Shown here: positions 48,464 to 56,152 of the stretch, piece by piece
How the letters are laid out: the number at the start of each line of letters is the position of its first letter
Numbering within the stretch: position 1 is the first letter of the stretch
Position numbers and translations under genes: made by a program
Notes under the pieces: model-generated
Seen by the model: only the letters and a program-made list of their open reading frames with translations
Told to the model about the DNA's origin: nothing
Databases searched by the model: none
Assembly: GCF_014208045.1 (NCBI RefSeq)
Contig: NZ_JACHML010000001.1
Location: 2,232,001 to 2,296,000, forward strand
Origin: Microbacterium thalassium
GTDB taxonomy: Bacteria; Actinomycetota; Actinomycetes; Actinomycetales; Microbacteriaceae
Length of the DNA stretch: 64,000 bases
Reading direction: 5' to 3'

Positions 48464-48480
48464 GCATACCGGACGCATAC
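48464..48480. repeat. 11-bp-spaced direct repeat GCATAC upstream of SARP-STAND gene 1
   Basis: GCATAC occurs at 48464 and 48475, 11 bp apart, the first copy 18 bp upstream of the -35. A degenerate third copy GGATGC is at 48496. SARP activators bind direct repeats with an 11- or 22-bp period. Confidence 0.5.
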
Positions 48481-48533
48481 TGCTCGGATCCCCACGGATG
48501 CACACCCGTATGAGCGTGGGAAGCCGAGTACCT

Positions 48534-48554
48534 CGACCGCCGACCGCCGACCGC
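48534..48554. repeat. Three tandem copies of CGACCGC
   Basis: A 7-bp unit repeated three times without a gap in the 213-bp space between the two paralogues. It is most likely replication slippage; no function is evident. Confidence 0.6.
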
Positions 48555-48623
48555 CGCATGCCGCGAGCGGCTCACTCGGGGCTCGATTCACGATGTGATG
48601 AGCCTGGGCGGCTCCGTAGTGCG

Positions 48624-51600
48624 CTACTCCTCGGGGAATCGGCAGGTATCGCGATAGTCGCCGAGATCCGACATGTGCGTGTCCCACTCGAGGGCGGTGA
48701 AGTTCCTTCCGGCCACCTTGCACACCTGGTCGAGCCACGTCGCGGGATCCAGAGACCAGCGGACGACGCCTGCGCTGGTGTTCGCGAGCAGCCAGCCCCC
48801 GGACGGATCGAGCGTGGCGGCGAACTCCCGGTTCTGCGCCGTCGGCAGAGGTTCGCCGAGCATCACGCCCGCGGCGAGGTCGTAGACGGCGACCCGGTCC
48901 CCAGTCATCGCGACGAGTGTGCGGTCGTCTGTGGACACCTCCAGGTCGCGGAGCGTCCCGGACGGCAGTGCGGGGAGCTCCGACACCGGTTCGAGCTCGA
49001 GGTCGAGCACGACCAGGCGCGTGTTGAATCCGGCGATGATCCGCTCGTCCGCGGTCATGACGCTCGCGGCGTAGTCAGCATCGTGTGCATCTGCGAGGAC
49101 CTCGCCTGTCGCGGCGTCGTGCACGGACAGCTGCCAGTCGCCGTTCTCGTCGTCGTAGCCCGAGAAGACGACGGTGTCGCCGTCGACGGTGGTGCTCGCG
49201 AACAGCGCCGGGCCGCGTCGGGTGAACTCGATCCCCAAGGATTCGCCGGTGCGCGGGTCGAGCGCAGTGACGACTCCCACACAGCAGTCCAAGTCGTACG
49301 TCACGTCACCTGCGCGGCTCGTTCCGACCTCGGCGGAGGTGAACTCCTCGGCGGTTCGCTCATAATCGTGAACCGGTGCGGGCCACGAGTCGCCGGTGGC
49401 GACGTCGTAGTAGTAGTTCTCGCGCTCCTCGGTCACCGTGCGTACGATCCCGCTTCCCGCCCAGTACGCTCGGGTGCCCGAGAGCCGCAGGGCGATCGTG
49501 CCGTCCGCGGGCCGCCACACGACGAACTCCCGGCTCTCTCCCCAAGGGACGCCGGCTTCCTCCAAGAGCGCCCATTCGCCGCTCGGATCGAAGCCCGCGT
49601 TCACGGCGAGATCCGGTGCGACGAGCTCTCCAGATCCCAGCGCCCCGTCGAGCCGCCAGCGGCCGATGCTCGGTGACACCGCACTGAAGAAGAGAAGCTC
49701 GTTCCCATCGCTGCGCACCCAGATCTCGCCTGGATCCCCGATCTGATAGTCGAGGGTTCGACCGGTCGGTGCGCCCGTGTCCAGCCGACGCTCGGTGATC
49801 CCGACCGCGAAGTCGTTGATGTAGACGGTGTCCGTGTCCGGCGAGGCGGCGATCTGCCTGCATCCCTCCGGAAACTCCTGCTTCCACAGCAGCGTGCCTC
49901 GCGCATCCACGCGGACCGCGCCGACCGCACCGCATGCGATCACGCTGCCGTCCGCCAAGCCGGTGACCTCGAGGTCCGCGGTCCCCTCGGGAATGGCGAC
50001 GGCGCGTGTGACCTCGAATGTGTCGGGGTCCACCGACAGGAGCTCGCCCGACGCCGTTCCGACCAGCATGGTGTCGTCTGCGGCGAAGCCGACGGCTCCG
50101 GCGAACTCGATGGCGGGTTCGTCTTCGACGGCGATCTCCGGTTCGAAGCGCACGGCGGCATTCGGAACATCCACGATCACGAGTCCGCCGTCCGCGGGGA
50201 CGTAGGCCGCGTAGCGACCGGAGGGGCTGAGGGAGTAGGCGTTCACCCATCGCTCGAGGAGTGTGGGCTCGTCTCCGATCATCCGCCCGGACGTCAGATC
50301 GATCACCGTGAACCAGGACCCGAACGCTTCCAGCGTCGACAGGTCCTCGGCATCCGGCTTCAGGTGGTCGGTCATGACGGTGGCGATGGATCCGTCGGCG
50401 CTGACCTTGACGAACGGACGGCGGACGCTGAAGGGCTTTGGAAGCTGGATGTCGAACGTGCGAACCAGTTCCCCGGTGTCGACGTTCCGGATCTCCGGGT
50501 ACCGCCGATCGCGAAGCACCAGCGCCGTGTCGGTACCGGGGATCATCGCGGAGCCTATCCGTTCGGTGGTCCCCGGCACGAACATGTTCTCGACGCCGTC
50601 CGCCGACGCGAGCACGGCAAGCAGCTGGCCGCGTGTGCGCGGATCCTCAGGCCATCGCTGGTAGGCCTCGGCGGCGATCAGGGCAGAAGCGATCCTGTTC
50701 GAGCCCTGAAGCGCCGAGGACTCGTTCGTCATCGCATCGATGCGGGCGTCCTCGGCCGTTGCGGCCTCGCTCGAGGCGCTGCGCAGCGCGAGGCCGCCCG
50801 CGACCAGCGCGATCACGAGCATGCCCACGACTCCGCCTATGGCGAACCGCAGTCGACGGTTCTGTCGGCGCTCGGCCGCTGCCGCCTCGGCGAGCGCTCG
50901 CTTCTCGTCCTGTTCGTGCGCGGCGGATGCGTCGACGAACGCGGCCTCGACCGACGTGAGGCTGGGATCGACCCGTTCGCGCAGCTCGAGCATCGCCTGG
51001 AGTCGTGCTCCCCGCGCGAGGTCCTCGTCCGCGCGCCCGTCGGCATCCCATTCTTCGGCGCCGGACTGGATGCTGCCCAGCACGGCGAGGTCCTCGGCGC
51101 CTTCGCGCACCCAGCCGCGGAACCGCGGCCACGCTCGTGTGAGCGACTCGTGTGCGAGGGCGACCGAGTCGCCCTCGACGCTCAGCAGGCGTGCGTGGGT
51201 GAGCTGCTCGAAGAGCCGCGCCCGCGAAGGGTCTTCGCGCAGTGGGGCTGCGGTGATGCGGCGCCGGACGGGAAGTCCGTCGGGGGCGAGGGCGACCAGG
51301 CGCAGCAGCGTCGTTCGGCACAGCTCCTGATCGACGGCGTCCAGTTCCGAGAACAGGCGATCGGCCGACTGCGCGATGGCGCCGCCGATGCCGCCCGTCG
51401 CCTCGTAGCCGGCAACGGTGAGCACCGGACCTTCCCGGCGCACCCACGTCTCGGCCAGCGCATGCGAGAGGTGGGGCAGCACGCCGGGCGAGTCGGCGGC
51501 ATCACGGAGCATGAGCTCGACCAGGCCCGGCTCAAGCTTGAGCCCTGCGCGCGCGGCAGGCTCCTCGATGACGCGACGCAGATCGTCCGTGCTCATGGGG

Positions 51601-52823
51601 GAGACCACGACCACGCTCTCGGACATCAGCGGTCCCAGCGACGCGTCGGCCGCGGTCTGGTCGAGGAAGTCCGAGCGCACCGTGAGGATCGACTTGCCGC
51701 CGTCGCGGACGAAGGCGGCGAGCAGTGCGGCGACATCCGCTCCGACGCCATCGCCCGACTCGAGGACCTCTTCGAACTGGTCGACGACGATCACATCGGA
51801 CGGTTGACCCGGGCCGGTCGCGTCCCGCAATGCATCGACGAGCGCGGGCCCGGGTCCGAGGACCAGGATCCGCCGACCCCGGCGCCGCAGCGAGGGCACA
51901 AGACCCGCCCGCACCAGGGAGGACTTCCCCGATCCGGATGCGCCGGTGACGACGAGGAAGCCGGTGTCGTCGAGCCGTCGCGCGGCGGCGGCGACCTCGT
52001 CCTCTCGACCGAAGAAATCGGCGGCGTCGTTCTCCTGATAGGTGCCGAGGCCGCGATACGGGCAGTCCGTGCGCGTCTGCGTCACCGAGAGTGTGTCGTC
52101 GAGAGCACCGTCGTGCTGGAGGATCGCCGTCTCGAGGTCGGTGATCTCCCTGCTCGCATCGACACCGAGTTCATCGGCAAGGCGCTCGCGGGCGGATCGG
52201 AGCACCGCGAGAGCGTCTGCCTGCCGGCCGGCGCGGTACAGGGCCAACGCGAGCAGCGACCACCGGGACTCCCGCAGCGGCTCGTCCCGCACGAGTCGCT
52301 CGGCTTCGGGGACCACGCCGATCGCGTCCCCGGCGTCGAGTCGTGCTCGCAGGAGGCCCTCCGCCGCTTCCACGCGCAGATGCTGGAGATCGGATGCCGC
52401 GGCTGCCGCCTCGGGCCACGATCCGAGCTCGTCGTAGGGTGTGCCGCGCCACAGCGCGAGTGCGCGACGGTATCCGTCCACGGCCCGCGCCGGCTCGCGG
52501 TCGAGGTGGTGTTCACGAGCGCGCACCACGAGCGCCTGGAATCGCTTGGCGTCGATCTCCTCCGGATCGACGTCGAGGTGATATCCGGACGTCGTCGTGA
52601 CGATGCGCTCCGCGCCGAGCGCCTTGCGGAGACGGGCGACCGCCTGCTGGATCTGCTTGTTCCAGGTTGCGGGCCGATCCGCGTCCGTCCAGATCGCCTC
52701 GGCGAGGTCCTCGGCGGCGATCGGATTGCCGTCGCGCACGACCAGCGCGACCAATACCGACCGCTCCCGCGGGTGCAGCGAAGCGGCTCCGACGTTCACC
52801 GGCCCCAGCACGTCGATGGCCAT
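48624..52823 (-). CDS. Transmembrane SARP/BTAD-STAND-beta-propeller regulator 2
   Basis: The 1,399-residue paralogue of the previous gene has the same order of regions. They are winged helix (MAIDVLGPVNV), BTAD, CPYRGLGTYQ, Walker A GASGSGKSS, VIVDQFEEVLE, a membrane helix (FAIGGVVGMLVIALVAGGLAL) with arginines before it, and an exported propeller-like part. It ends in WSLDPATWLDQVCKVAGRNF and a final cysteine. The cytoplasmic half is nearly colinear with gene 1 (VLPHLSHALAETWVRREG shared), while the exported half is clearly more divergent, as expected if the two sense different signals. The start at 52823 is set by the shared promoter layout. A small membrane protein gene is divergent from it. 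Confidence 0.8.
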   Translation of the reverse strand: MAIDVLGPVNVGAASLHPRERSVLVALVVRDGNPIAAEDLAEAIWTDADRPATWNKQIQQAVARLRKALGAERIVTTTSGYHLDVDPEEIDAKRFQALVVRAREHHLDREPARAVDGYRRALALWRGTPYDELGSWPEAAAAASDLQHLRVEAAEGLLRARLDAGDAIGVVPEAERLVRDEPLRESRWSLLALALYRAGRQADALAVLRSARERLADELGVDASREITDLETAILQHDGALDDTLSVTQTRTDCPYRGLGTYQENDAADFFGREDEVAAAARRLDDTGFLVVTGASGSGKSSLVRAGLVPSLRRRGRRILVLGPGPALVDALRDATGPGQPSDVIVVDQFEEVLESGDGVGADVAALLAAFVRDGGKSILTVRSDFLDQTAADASLGPLMSESVVVVSPMSTDDLRRVIEEPAARAGLKLEPGLVELMLRDAADSPGVLPHLSHALAETWVRREGPVLTVAGYEATGGIGGAIAQSADRLFSELDAVDQELCRTTLLRLVALAPDGLPVRRRITAAPLREDPSRARLFEQLTHARLLSVEGDSVALAHESLTRAWPRFRGWVREGAEDLAVLGSIQSGAEEWDADGRADEDLARGARLQAMLELRERVDPSLTSVEAAFVDASAAHEQDEKRALAEAAAAERRQNRRLRFAIGGVVGMLVIALVAGGLALRSASSEAATAEDARIDAMTNESSALQGSNRIASALIAAEAYQRWPEDPRTRGQLLAVLASADGVENMFVPGTTERIGSAMIPGTDTALVLRDRRYPEIRNVDTGELVRTFDIQLPKPFSVRRPFVKVSADGSIATVMTDHLKPDAEDLSTLEAFGSWFTVIDLTSGRMIGDEPTLLERWVNAYSLSPSGRYAAYVPADGGLVIVDVPNAAVRFEPEIAVEDEPAIEFAGAVGFAADDTMLVGTASGELLSVDPDTFEVTRAVAIPEGTADLEVTGLADGSVIACGAVGAVRVDARGTLLWKQEFPEGCRQIAASPDTDTVYINDFAVGITERRLDTGAPTGRTLDYQIGDPGEIWVRSDGNELLFFSAVSPSIGRWRLDGALGSGELVAPDLAVNAGFDPSGEWALLEEAGVPWGESREFVVWRPADGTIALRLSGTRAYWAGSGIVRTVTEERENYYYDVATGDSWPAPVHDYERTAEEFTSAEVGTSRAGDVTYDLDCCVGVVTALDPRTGESLGIEFTRRGPALFASTTVDGDTVVFSGYDDENGDWQLSVHDAATGEVLADAHDADYAASVMTADERIIAGFNTRLVVLDLELEPVSELPALPSGTLRDLEVSTDDRTLVAMTGDRVAVYDLAAGVMLGEPLPTAQNREFAATLDPSGGWLLANTSAGVVRWSLDPATWLDQVCKVAGRNFTALEWDTHMSDLGDYRDTCRFPEE

Positions 52824-52830
52824 GGCGCTC

Positions 52831-52859
52831 ATGTTCGTCGCGCTCTCGCCCCGCGTCAA
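52831..52859 (-). promoter_or_regulatory. Promoter of SARP-STAND gene 2
   Basis: Minus-strand TTGACG (52859-52854), 17-bp spacer, GAACAT (52836-52831), 8 nt before the ATG at 52823. Same arrangement as at 48418-48446. Confidence 0.55.
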
Positions 52860-52876
52860 CGCCCCCGGCATTCGAT

Positions 52877-52914
52877 GAATACCCGACGAATACCGCTCGC
52901 GACCGGACGAATAC
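52877..52914. repeat. Direct repeats GAATAC (three copies) between SARP-STAND gene 2 and a divergent small gene
   Basis: Copies start at 52877, 52888 and 52909; the first two are 11 bp apart. The first is 18 bp from the -35, exactly as in the promoter of gene 1. They look like the binding site of the SARP domain itself and may serve both divergent genes. Confidence 0.55.
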
Positions 52915-52985
52915 CCCCCGGTACGAGCGTGGGAGCCACGACGCCGCGCTGACCCGCAGCCGGCGCCAGGTGAAGGGAGCGGATC

Positions 52986-53318
52986 ATGGACTACACGACA
53001 TCGGTCGGATACGGACTGTCGCAGCACCGGGCGGCCGACCTCGCACGCGACGCGGAGCGGCGGCGGAGCATGGCCCGGCGAGCCGAGAGCGCCACACAGG
53101 GGCACACGAGCAGCGGTGCCCGCCGGCGGTCACGTGTGCCGCTGCGGTCGCCGCGCTTCGTGCTGCCCGTCGTCGGGATCGCCCTGATGGGCGGCCTGCT
53201 CGGGTTCGCGGCGCTGCCGTCGGACGGGCCGGTCGTGCCGGCGCAGCCGGCGACCGTCGTCTCCGACCCGGGATCGGGCGGCGTGATCGCCGCCGGACTC
53301 CACTTCAAGGTGCGGTAG
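52986..53318 (+). CDS. Small single-helix membrane protein divergent from SARP-STAND gene 2
   Basis: The 110-residue product starts MDYTTSVGYGLSQHRAADLA with GAAGGGAG upstream of the ATG. An Arg-rich cytoplasmic segment (ARRRSRVPLRSPR) precedes one membrane helix (VLPVVGIALMGGLLGFAAL). The remaining 35 residues are Pro/Val/Gly-rich and would be outside the cell. No family is recognised. It shares the repeat-bearing promoter region with the SARP-STAND gene, so it is a candidate target or partner. A bidirectional terminator follows. Confidence 0.7.
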   Translation: MDYTTSVGYGLSQHRAADLARDAERRRSMARRAESATQGHTSSGARRRSRVPLRSPRFVLPVVGIALMGGLLGFAALPSDGPVVPAQPATVVSDPGSGGVIAAGLHFKVR

Positions 53319-53324
53319 AGGTCG

Positions 53325-53358
53325 CCGGAGGGCCCCGGCCACGGCGGGGGCTCTCCGG
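53325..53358. terminator. Bidirectional terminator
   Basis: CCGGAGGGCCCC and GGGGCTCTCCGG form a 12-bp stem with one G-U pair, between the small membrane protein and the convergent Lrp-type gene. Confidence 0.7.
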
Positions 53359-53362
53359 ACCG

Positions 53363-53836
53363 CTACTGGTCGTCGTCGGCGAGCTCGAGCAGGGGACGCA
53401 CGCGGTACGGGATGACCTCGCCCATCACCAGCGACGTCTCGGTGCGCTCGACGCCCTCGATCGCGAGGATGCGCGCATCGGTGTCGAACAGGTGCTGCGT
53501 GTCGCGGCACGCCACGTGCACGAGCAGGTCGATCTGACCGCTCAGCCCGTACGCCTGCACGATCTCGGGCACACGCTCGAGCGCCTCGGCGATGCGGGGC
53601 AGGTCGGCCTGGCGCACGGTGACGCTCAGCACGGCCTCGAGCGGGAAGCCCAGGGCGCTCGACGAGATGGCACGCTCGTACGAGAGGAAGACGCCCGCCT
53701 TGTCCAGGCGCGTCATGCGGGCCTGGACGGTGTTGCGCGAGAGGCCGAGGCGATCGGCGAGGGCCACGACCGTGGCCCGCGGGTCGTCGGCCAGGGCGGC
53801 CAGGAGCTCCAGGTCGACGTGATCGAGTGCGCTCAT
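53363..53836 (-). CDS. Lrp/AsnC-family regulator, probable regulator of the bkd operon
   Basis: The 157-residue protein has an N-terminal helix-turn-helix (LLAALADDPRATVVALADRLGLSRNTVQARMTRLDKAGV) and the C-terminal RAM ligand-binding domain (EAVLSVTVRQADLPRIAEAL, VQAYGLSGQIDLLVHVACRD). Lrp-type BkdR proteins respond to branched-chain amino acids and control branched-chain oxoacid dehydrogenase operons in other bacteria. Here the gene is divergent from bkdABC, with a long dyad between them, which supports the same role. The ATG at 53836 follows a TATCGT hexamer by 9 nt. Confidence 0.88.
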   Translation of the reverse strand: MSALDHVDLELLAALADDPRATVVALADRLGLSRNTVQARMTRLDKAGVFLSYERAISSSALGFPLEAVLSVTVRQADLPRIAEALERVPEIVQAYGLSGQIDLLVHVACRDTQHLFDTDARILAIEGVERTETSLVMGEVIPYRVRPLLELADDDQ

Positions 53837-53844
53837 AGTGCGAA

Positions 53845-53850
53845 ACGATA
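53845..53850 (-). promoter_or_regulatory. -10 hexamer of the Lrp-type gene
   Basis: Minus-strand TATCGT ending 9 nt before the ATG; leaderless or with a leader of one or two bases. Confidence 0.45.
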
Positions 53851-53875
53851 GCACGGTCGTCGACCGCTTCTCTTG

Positions 53876-53916
53876 GCAACATGCTCAAGGCATCCCGCGA
53901 TGCTTGAGCCAGTTGC
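53876..53916. promoter_or_regulatory. Long dyad between the Lrp-type gene and bkdA, candidate operator
   Basis: The left arm is GCAAC-AT-GCTCAAGGCATC and the right arm GATGCTTGAGC-CA-GTTGC, centred on CCGC. The inner arms match over 11 bases with one inserted G; the outer GCAAC/GTTGC pair is perfect. Lrp-family proteins bind dyads of this kind. Confidence 0.5.
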
Positions 53917-54011
53917 GTCTCGGACGTATCGTCGGCCTTGTCGGCGACGATGCCGGCGCACCGCGACGGTCTCCCTCACGAGGGGAGCACCCGAGACGAG
54001 GAGTGATGGCG

Positions 54012-55145
54012 ATGACGCACACCCTGACACCGACCGCCGAACCCGCGACCGATATCGACGACGTCGCCCGCCTGGTGACCCCCGACGGCGAACGCGTGGC
54101 CGACCCCGAACTCGACCGCTGGGTCGAGGATGTGGACGCCGCGCAGCTGCGGGCGCTGTACCGCGACATGACGATCGCGCGGCGCATCGACTCCGAAGGC
54201 GTCGCGCTGCAGCGCCAGGGGCAGATCGCGCTGTGGGCGCCCTACCTGGGCCAGGAGGCCGTTCAGATCGGCACCGTCCACGCCCTGCGCGGGGACGACT
54301 TCGTGTTCCCCAGCTACCGCGAGCTGGGTCTGGTCCACGCGCGCGGCGCCGAGCCCGCCGATCTCGTGCGCGCGTGGCGCGGCGAGGAGCACGCCACCTA
54401 CGACCCGTACGACATCGGCGTGGCGAACCCGCAGATCATCATCGGCGCGCAGGCTCTGCACGCCGTCGGCTACGCGATGGGCATCCAGCGCGACGGCACC
54501 GATCAGGTGTCGGCGGCGTACTTCGGCGATGGTGCGTCGAGCCAGGGCGATGTGAACGAGGCGATGGTTTTCGCGTCGTCGTATCGTGCGCCGGTCGTGT
54601 TCGTGTGCACCAACAACCAGTGGGCGATCTCGGAGCCGGTCACCGTGCAGGCGAAGTTCCCGATCGCCGGACGCGCCCCGGGCTTCGGCATCCCCAGCAT
54701 GCGCGTCGACGGCAACGACGCCCTCGCGTGCCTCGCCGCCATGCGCTGGGCGCTCGACAACGCACGCCGCGGCGAGGGCCCGGCCTACATCGAGGCCGTC
54801 ACGTATCGCATGGGTCCGCACACGACCTCCGACGACCCCACGCGCTACCGCGAGCAGGAGGAGCTCGAGCGCTGGCGCGAGCGCGACCCGATCGCGCGCA
54901 TGGAGGCTCTGCTGCGCGCCGAGGGCGCCTTCGACGCCGGATTCGCCGGCGAGGTCGCCGCCGAGGCCGACCGTGTCGCCGCGGCCATGCGCCAGGCGGC
55001 GATCGGCGCGGTGTCCCGTCCGCCGCTCGCCGTGTTCGACCACGTCTTCGCCGAGCCGCACGCCGGTCTCGACGAGGAGCGCCGCTGGTACGCCGCCTAC
55101 CTCGACGGCTTCGCCGACGAGCCCGCCGAGGGGGTGTCGCGATGA
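54012..55145 (+). CDS. bkdA: Branched-chain 2-oxoacid dehydrogenase E1 alpha
   Basis: This is the thiamine diphosphate-dependent decarboxylase subunit. The 377-residue product has HALRGDDFVFPSYRELG, the ThDP motif YFGDGASSQGDVNEAMVFAS ending in VFVCTNNQW, and the phosphorylation-loop region YRMGPHTTSDDPTRYR. The ATG at 54012 is preferred over 54006 because GAGGAG then lies 8 nt upstream instead of 2. Actinobacteria use AceE for pyruvate, so a two-subunit E1 next to leucine-degradation genes is most likely for branched-chain substrates. A pyruvate-type complex is the alternative. It overlaps bkdB. Confidence 0.85.
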   Translation: MTHTLTPTAEPATDIDDVARLVTPDGERVADPELDRWVEDVDAAQLRALYRDMTIARRIDSEGVALQRQGQIALWAPYLGQEAVQIGTVHALRGDDFVFPSYRELGLVHARGAEPADLVRAWRGEEHATYDPYDIGVANPQIIIGAQALHAVGYAMGIQRDGTDQVSAAYFGDGASSQGDVNEAMVFASSYRAPVVFVCTNNQWAISEPVTVQAKFPIAGRAPGFGIPSMRVDGNDALACLAAMRWALDNARRGEGPAYIEAVTYRMGPHTTSDDPTRYREQEELERWRERDPIARMEALLRAEGAFDAGFAGEVAAEADRVAAAMRQAAIGAVSRPPLAVFDHVFAEPHAGLDEERRWYAAYLDGFADEPAEGVSR

Positions 55146-56152
55146 CGCAGCTCACGATGGCGAAGTCGATCAACGCCGGGCTCCGCCGGGCCATGGCGGA
55201 CGATCCGAAGGTGCTCGTGATGGGTGAGGACGTCGGCAGGCTCGGCGGCGTCTTCCGCGTCACCGACGGACTGCTCGACGAGTTCGGCGCATCCCGGGTG
55301 ATCGACACGCCGCTGGCGGAGTCCGGCATCATGGGCACCGCCGTCGGACTCGCGTTCCGCGGGTACCGCCCGGTGGTGGAGATCCAGTTCGACGGCTTCG
55401 TCTACCCCGCGTTCGATCAGATCGTCAGCCAGGTCGCGAAGCTCCACTACCGCACCAACGGGAACGTGCGGATGCCGATCACCATCCGCATCCCGTGGGC
55501 CGGGGGAGTGGGCGCGGTCGAGCACCACTCGGAGTCGCCCGAGGCATACTTCGTCCACACCGCAGGGCTCCGCGTCGTCGCGGTGTCCAACCCGCAGGAC
55601 GCGTACGTGTGCCTGCGACAGGCGATCGCGTCCGACGACCCGGTGCTGTTCTTCGAGCCGAAGCGGCTCTATCACACCAAGGGCGAGGTCGACGTCGATC
55701 TCGACCTGGCGGACGCCCCGCCGATGGGACTCGCCCGCGTGGCGCGTCCCGGGACCGACGTGACGCTGCTGACGTACGGCGCTCAGGTGACCACGGCGCT
55801 CGATGCGGCCCTGGCCGCCGAGGACGAGGGCATCTCGATCGAGGTGATCGACCTGCGCTCGCTGTCGCCGGTGGACTACCGCACCGTGACGGCGTCCGTG
55901 CGCAAGACCGGCCGTGTGGTCGTGACGCACGAGGCCTCGCGTGAGGCGGGCGTCGCCGCCGAAGTGATCGCGAGCGTGACCGAGCGCTGCTTCAACCACC
56001 TCGAGTCCGCGCCGGTGCGCGTCACCGGGCACGACATCCCGTACCCCCCGTCGAAGTTCGAGAAGCACCATCTGCCCGATCTCGACCGGATCCTCGATGC
56101 GGTCGACCGCGTCCTGGACCGACCGAACAGCCTGACGGGGGTGGACCTGTGA
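55142..56152 (+). CDS. bkdB: Branched-chain 2-oxoacid dehydrogenase E1 beta
   Basis: The 336-residue E1 beta subunit completes the active site with E1 alpha. It has MGEDVGRLGGVFRVTDGLLDEFG, DTPLAESGIMGTAVGLAFRGYRPVVEIQF, and HHSESPEAYFVHTAGLRVVAVSNPQDA, the last containing active-site residues. The C-terminus ends with GHDIPYPPSKFEKHHLPD. The ATG overlaps the bkdA stop (ATGA), and its stop overlaps bkdC (GTGA), so the three subunits are translated in a coupled way. Confidence 0.88.
   Translation: MTQLTMAKSINAGLRRAMADDPKVLVMGEDVGRLGGVFRVTDGLLDEFGASRVIDTPLAESGIMGTAVGLAFRGYRPVVEIQFDGFVYPAFDQIVSQVAKLHYRTNGNVRMPITIRIPWAGGVGAVEHHSESPEAYFVHTAGLRVVAVSNPQDAYVCLRQAIASDDPVLFFEPKRLYHTKGEVDVDLDLADAPPMGLARVARPGTDVTLLTYGAQVTTALDAALAAEDEGISIEVIDLRSLSPVDYRTVTASVRKTGRVVVTHEASREAGVAAEVIASVTERCFNHLESAPVRVTGHDIPYPPSKFEKHHLPDLDRILDAVDRVLDRPNSLTGVDL

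Noticed and set aside
48534..48554. Start of a CRISPR-like or VNTR array
   Set aside because: Only three uninterrupted 7-bp copies without spacers.
44220..52823. The tandem paralogues as a mobile element or defence island
   Set aside because: No transposase, integrase, terminal repeats or composition break were seen; the layout fits a simple tandem duplication of regulators, although STAND NTPases also occur in defence.
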